A DNA stretch of 64,000 nucleotides from Phyllobacterium endophyticum (GCF_003010935.1 NZ_PGGN01000002.1:124001-188000), one strand, 5' to 3'. Counted from the stretch's first letter, positions 36,930 to 47,571 are shown. Numbers and translations are program-made. The notes: generated by a model from the letters alone, not told the origin.

Positions 36930-37057
36930 TAGCTGGCGCTACTCCTGTTGAGCGTCCACCCTAACGTCTCAAACGTGGCATCGGTTTCAATTTATATGAG
37001 CCGCTGAAACATGCGAGCTACGTCGGACAGCTTCAAAAGGCAATTCTGCCCCGCGTC
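36930..37057. other. Divergent intergenic region extensin-like gene / rpsD, distal part
   Basis: No gene is supported. It should contain the promoter of the minus-strand extensin-like gene. The rpsD promoter begins at 37058. Confidence 0.35.
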
Positions 37058-37086
37058 TTGACATCTTGAAGCCTTCCCACTAGAAG
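37058..37086 (+). promoter_or_regulatory. Sigma-70-type promoter for rpsD
   Basis: TTGACA (37058-37063), 17-base spacer, TAGAAG (37081-37086). The -35 is perfect and the spacing ideal; the -10 matches in four of six positions. It would give a leader of roughly 165 bases before rpsD, long enough for S4 autoregulation, although no pseudoknot was modelled. Confidence 0.55.
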
Positions 37087-37258
37087 GCACCCAGCGCAGG
37101 GCTTGACGGCTCTGCGTTTCATTTGACGTGTCCCGTGAGTGATCTCGCAAAGCGTGCGTGGGTCGTTCTGTCAGTCTTCGAAAACGGAAGGCAGAGGAGG
37201 GCGCGTTTCCTTGAACCGGGCGTTGAGCTCCGGTTTGGTTTGTTTGAAAGGAAATGCG

Positions 37259-37876
37259 ATGAGCAAGCGCGAATCGTCCAAGTATAAAATCGACCGCCGT
37301 CTTGGCGAAAATATCTGGGGCCGTCCGAAATCCCCGGTCAATCGCCGTGAATATGGCCCCGGCCAGCATGGCCAGCGCCGCAAGAGCAAGCTTTCCGATT
37401 TCGGTGTTCAGCTGCGTGCAAAGCAGAAGCTGAAGGGCTTCTACGGCGATATTTCGGAAAAGCAGTTCCGCAAGACCTATGAAGAAGCCGCTCGCCGCAA
37501 GGGTGATACTGGTGAACAGCTCATCGGTCTGCTCGAGTCGCGTCTGGACGCGATCGTGTACCGCGCCAAGTTCGTTCCGACGATCTTCGCAGCGCGTCAG
37601 TTCGTCAACCACGGACACGTCAACGTCAACGGTCGTCGTACCAACATCCAGTCCTATATCTGCAAGGCTGGCGATGTGATCGAAGTGCGCGAGAAGTCGA
37701 AGCAGCTCGTGATCGTTCTGGAAGCCGCTCAGTTGGCTGAACGCGATGTGCCTGAATATCTCGAAGTCGATCACAACAAGATGGTTGCCAAGTACACCCG
37801 CGTTCCGGCATTCTCCGATGTGCCTTACGCTGTACAGATGGAACCGAACCTGGTTGTCGAATTCTATTCGCGCTAA
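37259..37876 (+). CDS. rpsD: 30S ribosomal protein S4
   Basis: Primary 16S rRNA-binding protein of the small subunit, 205 residues. It starts [23 protein letters not shown] and contains the S4 RNA-binding domain [34 protein letters not shown] 37259 with AAAGGA upstream gives the family start; the frame upstream is leader. It is a single gene here, away from the main ribosomal operon, as usual in Rhizobiales. Confidence 0.98.
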   Translation: MSKRESSKYKIDRRLGENIWGRPKSPVNRREYGPGQHGQRRKSKLSDFGVQLRAKQKLKGFYGDISEKQFRKTYEEAARRKGDTGEQLIGLLESRLDAIVYRAKFVPTIFAARQFVNHGHVNVNGRRTNIQSYICKAGDVIEVREKSKQLVIVLEAAQLAERDVPEYLEVDHNKMVAKYTRVPAFSDVPYAVQMEPNLVVEFYSR

Positions 37877-37895
37877 TCAGTTCCAAGTTTGAAAG

Positions 37896-37926
37896 AAGCC
37901 GCCGGAGAAATCCTGGCGGCTTTTTT
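37896..37926 (+). terminator. Rho-independent terminator after rpsD
   Basis: GCCGCC (37898-37903) pairs with GGCGGC (37915-37920), followed by six Ts. It separates rpsD from glsA. Confidence 0.85.
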
Positions 37927-37949
37927 ATTGTTTCGACCGGAGCTCCCGC

Positions 37950-38879
37950 ATGACCGACCTTCAGGCTATCGTCGACAGTGTTTATAGCGATCTTGCCAGC
38001 AGGATCGGCGAGGGCAAACTTGCTGATTATATTCCCGAGCTCGCCAGGGTCGATCCAGGGCAGTTCGGCATTGCACTCGTGACGACCGACGGCAGAGTCC
38101 ATACGGCTGGCGATGCGGAAACCAGTTTCTCCATCCAGAGTATCTCGAAGGTTTTCACGCTTACCCTGGCGCTCGGCAAGATAGGTGATGGCTTGTGGAA
38201 ACGCGTCGGGCGCGAACCCTCGGGAAACACCTTCAATTCAATTGTCCAGCTTGAGCAGGAAAAGGGCAAGCCGCGTAACCCCTTCATCAATGCAGGCGCC
38301 ATCGCTGTTGCCGATGTGGTGCTTGCCGGGCATTTGCCCAAGGAAGCCATAGGCGAGATCGTGCAGTTCATCCGCCATCTCGCCGATGACGAGAGCATCG
38401 CCATCGATCACAACGTCGCCCGCTCCGAGACGCAGACCGGCTACCGCAATGTTGCGCTGGCGAATTTCATGAAATCCTTCCGTAATCTCGATCATCCTGT
38501 CGAGCACGTCCTTGGCGTTTATTTTCATCATTGCGCCATTGCGATGTCATGCCGTCAACTCGCGCGTTCCGGTCTTTACCTTGCGTCGGCCGGGCGCAAT
38601 CCGCTTAATGGCGGCAGCGTCGTGTCGGCGAGCCGCGCCCGGCGGATAAACGCTCTGATGCTGATGTGCGGCCATTATGACGGCTCCGGCGATTTTGCCT
38701 ATCGCGTGGGCCTTCCGGGCAAGAGCGGCGTCGGCGGTGGCATTCTCGCCATCGCTCCCGGCAAGGCATCCATCGCCGTCTGGTCGCCGGGCCTGAATGA
38801 AGTGGGCAATTCTCAGCTCGGTTCAGCGGCGCTGGAACTTCTGGCACAGCGCACCGGATGGTCCGTGTTCGGGCAATAG
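37950..38879 (+). CDS. glsA: Glutaminase
   Basis: Hydrolyses glutamine to glutamate and ammonia. The 309-residue product is of the beta-lactamase-like glutaminase family. Active-site Ser-x-x-Lys is SISK in [53 protein letters not shown] and [12 protein letters not shown] are family blocks. ATG 37950 has GGAG upstream. It is probably transcribed alone after the rpsD terminator. Confidence 0.96.
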   Translation: MTDLQAIVDSVYSDLASRIGEGKLADYIPELARVDPGQFGIALVTTDGRVHTAGDAETSFSIQSISKVFTLTLALGKIGDGLWKRVGREPSGNTFNSIVQLEQEKGKPRNPFINAGAIAVADVVLAGHLPKEAIGEIVQFIRHLADDESIAIDHNVARSETQTGYRNVALANFMKSFRNLDHPVEHVLGVYFHHCAIAMSCRQLARSGLYLASAGRNPLNGGSVVSASRARRINALMLMCGHYDGSGDFAYRVGLPGKSGVGGGILAIAPGKASIAVWSPGLNEVGNSQLGSAALELLAQRTGWSVFGQ

Positions 38880-38966
38880 AAATGCGCCTCCCTCTCAGGA
38901 ATGAATGTCCAGAACCTCTTGCGTTCCGGTCGCTACCTTGTCAATGAAACACGATGAGGTGTTCAG

Positions 38967-39818
38967 ATGACCATTCATGAGCCAGACCTTCCGGAATCGA
39001 CGGATGGTGCCGGGTGCCACCCGATGTTTCTCGGCGTGCCGTCCAACGTAGAGTTCAACAAGCTGCGCAAGAGGCTTTTGCGCAACACTCGTCAGGCGCT
39101 TGAGGATTTCGCCATGGTAAAACCGGGTGAGCGCTGGCTTGTCGGGCTTTCTGGCGGCAAGGACTCCTATGGCCTGCTCGCCTTGCTGCTCGATCTGAAA
39201 TGGCGCGGTTTGTTGCCGGTGGAACTCGTCGCCTGCAACCTCGATCAGGGCCAGCCGAATTTCCCAAAACACATCCTGCCGGACTACTTGACTGCGAACG
39301 GCATCCCGCACCGCATCGAATATAAGGACACCTATTCGATCGTCACGGAAAAGGTGCCGGAAAATCAGACCTACTGCTCACTCTGTTCGCGGCTGAGGCG
39401 CGGTCATCTTTATCGCGTGGCGCGCGAGGAGGGCTGCTCGGCACTGGTCCTCGGCCATCACCGCGAGGACATCCTGGAGACGTTCCTGATGAACCTCTTC
39501 CACGGCGGGCGGTTGGCAGCAATGCCGCCGAAACTGCTTAATGACGAGGGCGATCTCATGCTGCTGCGTCCGCTCAGCTATTGCGCCGAGGACGATCTGG
39601 AAAAGTTTGCCGCTGCCATGCAGTTCCCGATTATTCCCTGCGATCTCTGCGGGAGCCAGGACGGCCTGCAGCGCAACATCATGAAGGCGATGCTTGCCGA
39701 TATCGAAAAGCGCATGCCCGGCCGCAAGGAAATCATGATCCGGGCGCTGGCCAATACTCGGCCAAGTCACCTGCTGGACCGGAAGATTTTTGATTTTGCG
39801 GGGCTGGCGGCCAGTTAA
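38967..39818 (+). CDS. ttcA: tRNA 2-thiocytidine biosynthesis protein TtcA
   Basis: Thiolates C32 of tRNAs using ATP and a [4Fe-4S] cluster. The 283-residue product has the PP-loop SGGKDS (62-67), the cluster cysteines Cys137 and Cys140 ([11 protein letters not shown]) and the Cys225/Cys228 pair (CDLCGSQ), all typical of TtcA. Ribosome binding site GATGAGG precedes ATG 38967. The length is normal. Confidence 0.95.
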   Translation: MTIHEPDLPESTDGAGCHPMFLGVPSNVEFNKLRKRLLRNTRQALEDFAMVKPGERWLVGLSGGKDSYGLLALLLDLKWRGLLPVELVACNLDQGQPNFPKHILPDYLTANGIPHRIEYKDTYSIVTEKVPENQTYCSLCSRLRRGHLYRVAREEGCSALVLGHHREDILETFLMNLFHGGRLAAMPPKLLNDEGDLMLLRPLSYCAEDDLEKFAAAMQFPIIPCDLCGSQDGLQRNIMKAMLADIEKRMPGRKEIMIRALANTRPSHLLDRKIFDFAGLAAS

Positions 39819-39837
39819 GATCAGCGCTTTTTCGAAA

Positions 39838-40089
39838 TCAGGGGAATAGTTTTACGATGGCTGCGATGGCCGCAATCGTCGCCACGGACGTCCCGAAGAA
39901 AAATGCACCCATCCGCACAGTAAGCCGAAGCGTCAGCAGCTCCAGAGCGATGTTCAGATCAGATTTGGTTACCAGTTCGGGCATGATGAAATCCCTTGCG
40001 GCTTCTGCTTGCGCTTTGGCATGGGCGGGACTGATTCCGCCCTGTTCCAAACGTATCGCATAACCCAGAGTATCAAATGAAATTGTCAT
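39838..40089 (-). CDS. DUF1640-like small coiled-coil membrane protein
   Basis: An 83-residue protein opening ISFDTLGYAIRLEQGGISPAHAKAQAEA, followed by ELVTKSDLNIALELLTLRLTVRMG and a C-terminal hydrophobic helix (about 60-80). This matches the short alphaproteobacterial DUF1640 pattern (coiled coil then membrane anchor), related in outline to mitochondrial MCUR1/CCDC90-like proteins. The function is unknown. It is convergent with ttcA. Confidence 0.75.
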   Translation of the reverse strand: MTISFDTLGYAIRLEQGGISPAHAKAQAEAARDFIMPELVTKSDLNIALELLTLRLTVRMGAFFFGTSVATIAAIAAIVKLFP

Positions 40090-40223
40090 AGTCAGCCCTT
40101 CAAGATACCCGAATGTTAGGCGACAGGCCGGATGTCAGCAATTCAACCAAAGTTGAAAATGCAATTGAAGCAATGGCAGTTTTGGCAATGCTTGGGTGAC
40201 TCGATTGCCTCTGCGCACAGAGC

Positions 40224-41471
40224 TCAAACCGGCTTGTTGTGCGGCTGGAACAATTTTCCTCTCTCGGCGATGAGCACAAACACCAGCCCGATCAGCGAGA
40301 GCACGAAAAACCCAGTCACAAGCGGCAATGTTGTTCCATTATAAGCCTGACCGATAAGCGCGCCGATAAGGCCGCCGCCAGCCGTACCCATGAAGCCCAA
40401 AACCGACGATGCCGTGCCCGCCACGTGCCCAAGCGGTTCCATGGCCAGGGAATTGAAATTCGAGCCGATCCAGCCGAACTGGAACATCGCCAGCGAGAAA
40501 AGCAGAAGATAAAGTACAAATGGCGTCGGGTGCGGGCCGAAGAGGGTCAGCAGCAGCCAGATACCGTTGATCCCCATGAATGCAAGCAGCGCTCCATGTG
40601 ACAGGCGGCGCATGCCGAAGCGGCCGACGAAGCGCGAGTTCATGAATGAGGAAAACGACATGGTGATCGCCACGACGGAAAAGGCGAGCGGGAACCACAC
40701 GCCGAGATGATAGATCTCGACATAGATCTGCTGGGCGGAATTGATAAAGCCGAACATGGCGCCAAAGATGAACGCACTCGCGAGCGCATAGCAGAGCGCA
40801 ACGCGGTTGGTCAGCACGATCTTGAAGGCCCGGGCCACCGACACAATCGTGAAAGGACGACGGTCGGTAGGCTCCATCGTTTCAGGGAGGCGAAAGAACA
40901 TCCAGGCAGCGACAGCCGTCGCCATCAAAGCCATGAATATGAATATCAGCCGCCAGTCGCCGAATATCATGACGATCTGGCCGGTACCGGGCGCGATCAC
41001 CGGCACGATCATGAACACCATCATGATCAGCGACATTGCCTCGGCCATTTGCCGGCCGCCATAAACGTCGCGAACGATGGAAATGGCGATAACCCGGGTG
41101 GCGGCGGAGCCAATACCCTGCAGCGCGCGGAAAAACAGCAGCGCGCCGAAGCTCGGCACGAACACGCAAGCCATGGCCGACGCAATGTAAATGACAAGGC
41201 CGCAGAAGATTGGCACCTTGCGTCCGAAGCGGTCCGACAGGGGGCCGAAGAACAGCTGCGCCACGGAGAAGCCGAGAAGATAGGCCGAAATCACATATTG
41301 CCTGTGATTTTCACTGCTGATGCCCAGTGCCGCGCCAATTTGTTGCAACGCCGGCAGCATGACATCGATCGCCATCGAGTTGACTGCCATCAGCATGGCC
41401 ATGAGACCGATGAATTCTACTTTACCCATTCCCTGCAGCCGCGAGGGAGATGTGTCAGCGGAGGCATCCAT
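40224..41471 (-). CDS. Bcr/CflA-type MFS drug exporter
   Basis: A 415-residue twelve-helix major facilitator. The helix 1 block DVMLPALQQIGAALGIS, the helix 2-3 motif GPLSDRFGRKVPI and the helix 5 antiporter motif PVIAPGTGQIVM are those of the Bcr/CflA (DHA1) drug-resistance family. The predicted role is drug/H+ antiport in the inner membrane. ATG 41471 lies about 24 bases past the grxD terminator hairpin, so it may be partly cotranscribed with grxD. Confidence 0.9.
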   Translation of the reverse strand: MDASADTSPSRLQGMGKVEFIGLMAMLMAVNSMAIDVMLPALQQIGAALGISSENHRQYVISAYLLGFSVAQLFFGPLSDRFGRKVPIFCGLVIYIASAMACVFVPSFGALLFFRALQGIGSAATRVIAISIVRDVYGGRQMAEAMSLIMMVFMIVPVIAPGTGQIVMIFGDWRLIFIFMALMATAVAAWMFFRLPETMEPTDRRPFTIVSVARAFKIVLTNRVALCYALASAFIFGAMFGFINSAQQIYVEIYHLGVWFPLAFSVVAITMSFSSFMNSRFVGRFGMRRLSHGALLAFMGINGIWLLLTLFGPHPTPFVLYLLLFSLAMFQFGWIGSNFNSLAMEPLGHVAGTASSVLGFMGTAGGGLIGALIGQAYNGTTLPLVTGFFVLSLIGLVFVLIAERGKLFQPHNKPV

Positions 41472-41494
41472 TTTCAGACCTGCGAAACAAAAGG

Positions 41495-41521
41495 AAAGGC
41501 GTCGGAACGGCCGACGCCTTT
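41495..41521 (-). terminator. Terminator-like hairpin after grxD
   Basis: AAAGGCGTCGG pairs perfectly with CCGACGCCTTT around a 5-base loop. On the minus strand a pyrimidine-rich stretch with a short U-run follows, 50 bases past the grxD stop and just before the MFS gene. Confidence 0.7.
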
Positions 41522-41570
41522 ATCATGGAGATTCCGGAATTTGCCGGAACCGTTTGATTTTGATGCGTAA

Positions 41571-41903
41571 TCAGGCTGCCTTGGTGGCAACGCCCTTTTC
41601 GCTGAGGAGAGACTGCAATTCGCCCGCCTGGAACATTTCGCGTATGATATCGCATCCTCCGACGAATTCACCCTTCACGTAGAGCTGCGGGATGGTCGGC
41701 CAGTTGGAATAGTCCTTGATGCCTTGGCGAAGTTCATTGGACGAAAGAATGTTCACGCCTTTGTAATCGACACCGATATAGTCGAGGATTTGGACGACCT
41801 GCCCGGAGAAGCCGCATTGCGGAAAGCCGGGTGTGCCCTTCATGAAGAGCACGACGTCATTGCTCTTGACTTCATTGTCGATGAATTCGTTTATACCGCT
41901 CAT
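41571..41903 (-). CDS. grxD: Monothiol glutaredoxin (CGFS type)
   Basis: A 110-residue CGFS glutaredoxin (Cys30 in FPQCGFSGQ) with the [19 protein letters not shown] glutathione-binding block. CGFS glutaredoxins carry [2Fe-2S] clusters and pair with BolA proteins in iron sensing and cluster delivery. The bolA gene lies upstream on the same strand, about 270 bases away across an inverted repeat. Confidence 0.95.
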   Translation of the reverse strand: MSGINEFIDNEVKSNDVVLFMKGTPGFPQCGFSGQVVQILDYIGVDYKGVNILSSNELRQGIKDYSNWPTIPQLYVKGEFVGGCDIIREMFQAGELQSLLSEKGVATKAA

Positions 41904-42045
41904 TTTCGGGTTCCTTTCGCGGCCGCGAGGGAGGAATCACGGCCCAAAATACGCTTTGAGGTCAAACTACCTCAATTCTTTGCCCAGAAAAAGCACGATG
42001 GGCGCGTGAACGCAAGTAACTTGTCTGATAGTAGATGGTACGTTG

Positions 42046-42162
42046 TGCGTGGTTCGACAAGCTCACCATGTGGGATGTTTGTGCACTATTCTTCGCTGTG
42101 CTCCACAACTTGGCTCCTGCAATCCACCTACCTACCTCATGGTGAGCTTGTCGAACCACGCA
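42046..42162. repeat. 25-base perfect inverted repeat between bolA and grxD
   Basis: Arms at 42046-42070 and 42138-42162 are perfectly complementary (core GGTTCGACAAGCTCACCATG on the left), with a 67-base loop. The TTCGACAAGCTCA motif recurs as an intergenic repeat in many proteobacterial genomes. It interrupts the otherwise conserved bolA-grxD spacing and could form a long hairpin in the transcript. Confidence 0.85.
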
Positions 42163-42169
42163 TGCACGG

Positions 42170-42403
42170 TTACTCCGGCGCGCTGGTCTGCAAGGCGAGG
42201 GCGTGCAATACGCCGCCCATGTTGCCCTTCAGTGCATCATAAACCATCTGGTGCTGCTGGACCCGCGATTTGCCGCGAAAGCTTTCGGCAACAACTTCCG
42301 CGGCATAGTGATCGCCATCACCCGCCAGATCCCTTATCGTTACCTTTGCATCCGGGATGGCGTCTCGAATCATTTTCTCGATGTCGCGCGCGTCCATTGC
42401 CAT
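42170..42403 (-). CDS. bolA: BolA-family protein
   Basis: A 77-residue class II KH-fold BolA protein. It has the central variable loop DLAGDGDHYAAEVV, then SFRGKSRVQQHQMVYDALKG, where the conserved His can ligate a [2Fe-2S] cluster shared with Grx. It sits between purL and grxD on one strand, the conserved Rhizobiales order. It starts 12 bases after purL ends. Confidence 0.93.
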   Translation of the reverse strand: MAMDARDIEKMIRDAIPDAKVTIRDLAGDGDHYAAEVVAESFRGKSRVQQHQMVYDALKGNMGGVLHALALQTSAPE

Positions 42404-42415
42404 GTTTCATTCTCC

Positions 42416-44647
42416 TCAAGCGGCCTGAATTTCTTCTTCTGCCTGACCGCTCATGTAGTTAGGAAACCACGATTCGTGGGCTTTTGTCAGGTCTGCAACA
42501 GATATGGAGAGGAGGCGTCCGATCGTCAATGTGTTACCGCCAACCGTGCCAAGCTTGCGGAATGGAACGCCGGAACCTTCCGCGTTCAGCATGACGAGGT
42601 TTGCCATATCAGGGGCAACCGCCACCACGTAGCGGGCTTGGTCTTCGCCGAACAACAAGGCATGCGGAGCAGCCTCGCCGATTGTCACGCTGGCGCCTTT
42701 GCCGGAGGCCATGCACATCTCGCTGAGCGCTATGGCAAGACCACCATCGGAAAGATCGTGGCAGGCGCTCACTTGACCGTTGCGAATGGCAGAGCGAATG
42801 AAGTCGCCATTGCGTTTCTCGACGCCGAGATCCACGGCGGGAGCGGGGCCGTCTGCCCGGCCGTGCAAGTCTCGCAGATAGATCGATTGGCCAAGATGCG
42901 TGCCGTCTCCGCCGACGAGGATCAGCACATCGCCGTCAAGCATGGTTCCGATCTTCGCAGTCTTGGTCCAGTCGGGGATGAGGCCCACGCCTGCGATCGT
43001 CGGCGTTGGCAAAATTGCCTGCCCGTTGGTCTCGTTATAGAGCGAGACATTGCCGGAAACGATCGGAAAACCGAGCGCGCGGCAGGCATCGCCTATGCCG
43101 CCGATCGCTTTGACAAGCTGGCCCATGATTTCCGGGCGCTCGGGGTTACCAAAATTGAGATTGTCTGTCGCAGCCAGCGGTTCGGCGCCGACAGCGGTCA
43201 GATTGCGCCAGCATTCGGCCACGGCTTGCTTGCCGCCCTCATAGGGATCGGCCTCGCAATAACGCGGCGTCACGTCCGAGGAAAAGGCGAGCGCCTTGCT
43301 GTGATGGCCATCCACGCGCACCACGCCGGCGTCGCCGCCCGGCACTTGCAGCGAGTTGCCCTGGATCAGCGTGTCATACTGCTCGTAGACCCAGCGGCGG
43401 GACGAAAGATCCGGTGAATTGAGCATTTGCAGCAGCGCCGCGCCATAGTCCTCGACTTCGGGCACATTGCCGGCAGGCAGCGGTGCATGCTTGCCCGGCT
43501 CCATCCACGGCCGGTCATATTCCGGAGCCTGATCGCCCAGATCCTTGATCGGCAGGTTGGCGACTTCATCGCCGTCATGCAGCACGCGAAAGCGCAGATC
43601 GTCGGTCGTATAGCCGACAATGGCGAAATCCAGCCCCCATTTCCTGAAGATTGCTTCCGCCTCTTCTTCCTTTTCCGGGCGCAGCACCATCAGCATGCGC
43701 TCCTGGCTTTCGGAAAGCATCATTTCATAGGCAGTCATCCGCTCTTCGCGCACGGGCACCGAGTTGAGATCGAGTTCGATCCCGAGATTGCCCTTGGCTC
43801 CCATCTCCACCGCCGAGCAGGTGAGGCCTGCGGCGCCCATGTCCTGGATGGCGATAACCGCGCCGGATGCCATCAGTTCCAGTGACGCCTCCAGCAGGCA
43901 TTTTTCGGTGAAGGGATCGCCAACCTGCACGGTCGGGCGCTTTTCCTCGATGGATTCGTCGAATTCAGCCGAAGCCATTGTCGCGCCGCCGACCCCGTCG
44001 CGGCCGGTCTTGGCACCGAGATACACCACCGGAAGACCAACGCCCTTTGCTTCCGACAGGAAGATGGCGTCGGTCTTGGCAAGGCCCGCAGCAAACGCAT
44101 TGACGAGAATATTGCCATTGTAACGCGCGTCGAAATTGACCTCGCCGCCAACAGTCGGCACTCCGAAGGAGTTGCCATAACCGCCAACGCCTTCAACCAC
44201 GCCGGAAACGAGGTGACGTGTCTTCGGGTGCGACGGTTCGCCGAAGCGCAGCGCGTTCATTGCCGCGATCGGCCGTGCGCCCATGGTGAACACATCACGC
44301 AGGATACCGCCGACGCCGGTCGCAGCACCCTGGTAGGGTTCGATATAGGACGGATGGTTGTGGCTCTCCATCTTGAAGACCACGCAATCGCCATCGCCGA
44401 TATCGACGACGCCGGCGTTTTCGCCCGGTCCTTGGATGACCTGCGGGCCTGTTGTCGGCAGCGTACGCAGCCACTTTTTCGAGGATTTGTAGGAGCAGTG
44501 CTCGTTCCACATGGCGGAAAAGATGCCGAGCTCGGTGAAGCTTGGCTCGCGCCCGATCAGATCGAGGATGCGCTGATATTCGTCCGGCTTGAGCCCGTGC
44601 GAGGCAACGAGTTCCGGTGTGATCTTGACTGTATTCGAGATGGTCAT
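42416..44647 (-). CDS. purL: Phosphoribosylformylglycinamidine synthase subunit PurL
   Basis: Purine pathway enzyme, FGAR to FGAM. The 743-residue product is the small PurL that works with PurS and PurQ. Family blocks are [45 protein letters not shown] and GSGGVGG-like patches, with [11 protein letters not shown] near the end. purS and purQ are not in the window. ATG 44647. It is likely cotranscribed with bolA, which begins 12 bases downstream. Confidence 0.97.
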   Translation of the reverse strand: MTISNTVKITPELVASHGLKPDEYQRILDLIGREPSFTELGIFSAMWNEHCSYKSSKKWLRTLPTTGPQVIQGPGENAGVVDIGDGDCVVFKMESHNHPSYIEPYQGAATGVGGILRDVFTMGARPIAAMNALRFGEPSHPKTRHLVSGVVEGVGGYGNSFGVPTVGGEVNFDARYNGNILVNAFAAGLAKTDAIFLSEAKGVGLPVVYLGAKTGRDGVGGATMASAEFDESIEEKRPTVQVGDPFTEKCLLEASLELMASGAVIAIQDMGAAGLTCSAVEMGAKGNLGIELDLNSVPVREERMTAYEMMLSESQERMLMVLRPEKEEEAEAIFRKWGLDFAIVGYTTDDLRFRVLHDGDEVANLPIKDLGDQAPEYDRPWMEPGKHAPLPAGNVPEVEDYGAALLQMLNSPDLSSRRWVYEQYDTLIQGNSLQVPGGDAGVVRVDGHHSKALAFSSDVTPRYCEADPYEGGKQAVAECWRNLTAVGAEPLAATDNLNFGNPERPEIMGQLVKAIGGIGDACRALGFPIVSGNVSLYNETNGQAILPTPTIAGVGLIPDWTKTAKIGTMLDGDVLILVGGDGTHLGQSIYLRDLHGRADGPAPAVDLGVEKRNGDFIRSAIRNGQVSACHDLSDGGLAIALSEMCMASGKGASVTIGEAAPHALLFGEDQARYVVAVAPDMANLVMLNAEGSGVPFRKLGTVGGNTLTIGRLLSISVADLTKAHESWFPNYMSGQAEEEIQAA

Positions 44648-44854
44648 GGGTCCTGGAATATCCGTGCGGGGTTCGGCGATCTCGCCATGAGGGGCAGCTT
44701 TTCGCCTTCTTTAGCTTATGTAGTCCTGCGGCGCGATAGGAAAAAGGACTGAATCAACAGACGGGGACCAGGGTTGAGGTGCTGCGCTTGTCCGGGCCGT
44801 TCACGAAGCGTAACGTTGCACGCAAAGCGGCAAAAGGTTCAAGGGGGAACACAG

Positions 44855-45622
44855 ATGACGGGCAGACTGGCGGGCAAGGTTGCCATCGTTTCCGGCGGCG
44901 CAACCGGCATGGGCGGAGCCGCATCGAAACTTTTCGCTGCCGAGGGCGCGAAAGTCGCGATCATTGATCGCAACGAGCAAGCGGCAGCGGCCACAGCGTC
45001 GGAGATTACCGCGGAGGGCGGCACTGCCAGCTATTTCGTCGCCGACGTTTCGGATGAAGCACAGGTGCAGAAGGCCGTCGCGGATATTGCCGCGAAGTAT
45101 GGCAACGTGACGGTCCTCTTCAATCACGCGGGCACCATCGTCATAAAACCATTCCTGGAAACGACGGTCGATGAATGGGATTGGCTGCACGCAGTAAATG
45201 TGCGCTCCATGTTCCTGATGACCCGTGCCGTCATCCCGCTCATGCTTGATGCAGGCGGCGGTTCAATTGTCTGCACCTCGTCCATTTCGGCCGTGGCGGC
45301 AACGCCGATGGAGGTTCTTTACGATACCACCAAGGGTGCGTGCCACATGTTCGCGCGCGCCATCGCCGTTGAGTTCCGCGACAGGAACATAAGGTGCAAT
45401 GCCGTCTGTCCCGGCTTCATCCGCACGCCGCACGGCGTGCGTGAGGTGGATGAATTGCAAAAGCAAGGCGTGGATGTTTCGGATGAGGCGATAAGCGCGA
45501 CGCAGGGGCGCATCGGCGAGCCGGAAGAGGTGGCGCGTGCCGCGCTTTTCCTTGCCAGCGACGAGGCGAGCTTCATCACCGGCACGCACCTGTTTGTCGA
45601 TAATGGATTTACAGCGATCTAG
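44855..45622 (+). CDS. SDR-family oxidoreductase
   Basis: A 255-residue classical short-chain dehydrogenase with intact motifs: SGGATGMGGAA cofactor loop, FNHAG, catalytic SS in VCTSSIS and Tyr-x-x-x-Lys in LYDTTKGA, then NAVCPGFIRTPHG. The substrate is unknown. ATG 44855 follows AAGGGGG. It is followed 100 bases later by a DUF1330 gene on the same strand. Confidence 0.9.
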   Translation: MTGRLAGKVAIVSGGATGMGGAASKLFAAEGAKVAIIDRNEQAAAATASEITAEGGTASYFVADVSDEAQVQKAVADIAAKYGNVTVLFNHAGTIVIKPFLETTVDEWDWLHAVNVRSMFLMTRAVIPLMLDAGGGSIVCTSSISAVAATPMEVLYDTTKGACHMFARAIAVEFRDRNIRCNAVCPGFIRTPHGVREVDELQKQGVDVSDEAISATQGRIGEPEEVARAALFLASDEASFITGTHLFVDNGFTAI

Positions 45623-45722
45623 GTTCAATAGAGTTCACTGGAACTTGCAATTTTCCCGTGCAAGACTGGTCTCGGGTCACCGGACGCTATGGGCTTTGAA
45701 AGCCCGGCATAGGAGGAATGCA

Positions 45723-46049
45723 ATGACGGTTTTCCTGATCGCGGAAGTTAAAATCACCGATGACAAATGGGTGCCGGAATATGCAGCTGTCGTGCATGAT
45801 ATCGCGGCGAAACATGGCGGCAAATATCTTTCACGCAGCGGCAATATCCAGGTGATCGAAGGCCAGCCGCTGGAGACGACGCTCATCGCTCTTTTGCAGT
45901 TTCCCGATGAACGTGCGGCGATGGCTTTCGTGAACGATCCGGAATACGCCCCCTATGGCAAGTCGCGACAGGAGGGTAGCGAGAGCCGTTTTCAGCTCAT
46001 CGACGATACCGATATCGCCGGAACGATCCCGTATTTGGGCAAGGGGTAA
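45723..46049 (+). CDS. DUF1330 protein
   Basis: A 108-residue dimeric alpha-beta barrel protein of the DUF1330 family (MTVFLIAEVKITDDKWVPEYAA, GGKYLSRSG, VIEGQPLETTLIALLQFP). A perfect AGGAGG ribosome binding site precedes ATG 45723. The function is unknown. It is likely cotranscribed with the SDR gene. Confidence 0.88.
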   Translation: MTVFLIAEVKITDDKWVPEYAAVVHDIAAKHGGKYLSRSGNIQVIEGQPLETTLIALLQFPDERAAMAFVNDPEYAPYGKSRQEGSESRFQLIDDTDIAGTIPYLGKG

Positions 46050-46155
46050 AGGATAGAACGCCGGCGTAGTTCGAGCCGTCAGCGCAAGCAATGTGACCAC
46101 GCACATGACATTGACCTCAAGTGCGGGTTCAACCTCGTTTGCCAATTAACCTATC

Positions 46156-47571
46156 TCAAGAATAAGTGTCATAACTCGCGTTGTCGGTTTCCATCAGCCT
46201 GCGCAAGATGCTGAATCCCTGTATTACCTCGTCGCGCGTTTCCGGCACGGTCAAGCCGAATCGCACCCGGTGAAACACCTTTTCCGTGCGGCCGGGCTTG
46301 AACTCGTCCTCATCGTCCACCAGGACGCCTTCGTTCAGCGCAGCGCTCTTGAACGTGCCGGAGAGCCATGGATCAGGCAGTTTCATCCACAGGAAGGGCG
46401 AAAGCGGCTGTGAGGAGAATTCCATGCCGGTGAAAATCGAGCGGGCAATCGCCTCGCGCGCTTTTATTTCGGTGCGCACCCTGGCGCGAATGGCATCGGC
46501 CTCACCTGAGTTTACCAATCGCGCACCAAGCTCCGCCATGATGAATGGCATCCCGCCGGTGACCATCTTGTGCGCCGTGTGAACTCGCGCTGCGAGATGC
46601 TGGGGGCAGGCGACCCAGCCGCCGCGTACGCCCGCAGCCACGGATTTCGACAGGCCGCCAATATTGAAGGTCCGTTCCGGCGCGAGTTCGGCGATCTTGA
46701 CGTGATCATGCCCCATCACGGAGCCGTAGATCTCGTCCTCGATGATCCAGACATTGTGCCGACGAGCAATCTCGACGATCGCCCGGCGATGTTCTTCCGG
46801 CATGGTCGTTGCGGTCGGGTTGTGCAGCGAGGGCATGAGAAATACCAGTTTTGGATGCTGCTGGGCGCAGAGCCGTTCGAAATCATCCGGCGTCGCACTG
46901 CCATTGTCCGTGTGAAGGATAATGCTGCGCCGCCCCATCAGATTGACGCTGCGGGCGGCAGAACAATAGGTCAGGTCTTCAAAGGCGACCCTGTCGCCGG
47001 GAACCGTGATGGCTGCAATGACAGCAAGGATGGCCGAATGGGCGCCGAGTGTCGGCACGACGCATGCGGGTTCGGGTGTCCAGCCTGCGCCGGACAACCA
47101 TCTGCTGCCTGCTTGCTGCCAGGATGCGGGCAGGGTGCGCGAATAACTCGACATCTCTCGCGGAAATTGACTGGTGATCTCCGCCAGCAACTTTTCCATT
47201 GCCACCGATTGGCCGACCTCGACCGCCGCCGTGGAATCCATGCGGATGCGACCGGGCTGGACGACGGCGCTGCGCGTGCCGCCAAATGGCTCCGTATGCA
47301 GCGGCGCCTGAACCAGCGAAGCGTCCTTGTGATCGGTCACATATGTTCCACGTCCGACTTCGCCGCTGACCAGCCCGCGCTCGCGGATGAGATTGTAAGC
47401 GCGGCCGACCGTGCCAATTGTCACGCCGATATCGAAAGCCAGATTGCGCTGCGGCGGCAGTTTGGTGCCGGGCGTCAGTATGCCCTCGGCGATATCGTTC
47501 TCGATGCGCTCGGCCAGCCGCAGGTAAAGCGGACCCTTGCCCTGTTCAAGATTTGGCAACCAATTTGTCAT
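46156..47571 (-). CDS. MocR-type GntR regulator with aminotransferase domain
   Basis: A 471-residue protein. The N-terminal GntR winged helix spans about 10-80 (LYLRLAERIENDIAEGILTPGTKLPPQRNLAFDIGVTIGTVGRAYNLIRERGL). A fold-type I aminotransferase-like domain follows, with PLP lysine in FNIGGLSKSVAAGVRGGW. MocR regulators sense PLP or amino-acid derivatives and control nearby PLP or amino-acid genes. It is divergent from a DUF1127 gene, not from a pdx or amino-acid gene, so the target is unclear. Confidence 0.9.
   Translation of the reverse strand: MTNWLPNLEQGKGPLYLRLAERIENDIAEGILTPGTKLPPQRNLAFDIGVTIGTVGRAYNLIRERGLVSGEVGRGTYVTDHKDASLVQAPLHTEPFGGTRSAVVQPGRIRMDSTAAVEVGQSVAMEKLLAEITSQFPREMSSYSRTLPASWQQAGSRWLSGAGWTPEPACVVPTLGAHSAILAVIAAITVPGDRVAFEDLTYCSAARSVNLMGRRSIILHTDNGSATPDDFERLCAQQHPKLVFLMPSLHNPTATTMPEEHRRAIVEIARRHNVWIIEDEIYGSVMGHDHVKIAELAPERTFNIGGLSKSVAAGVRGGWVACPQHLAARVHTAHKMVTGGMPFIMAELGARLVNSGEADAIRARVRTEIKAREAIARSIFTGMEFSSQPLSPFLWMKLPDPWLSGTFKSAALNEGVLVDDEDEFKPGRTEKVFHRVRFGLTVPETRDEVIQGFSILRRLMETDNASYDTYS

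Noticed and set aside
42203-43417. Plus-strand frame of about 400 codons over bolA and purL
   Set aside because: It covers the 3' half of purL and bolA on the opposite strand and its translation has no domain pattern.
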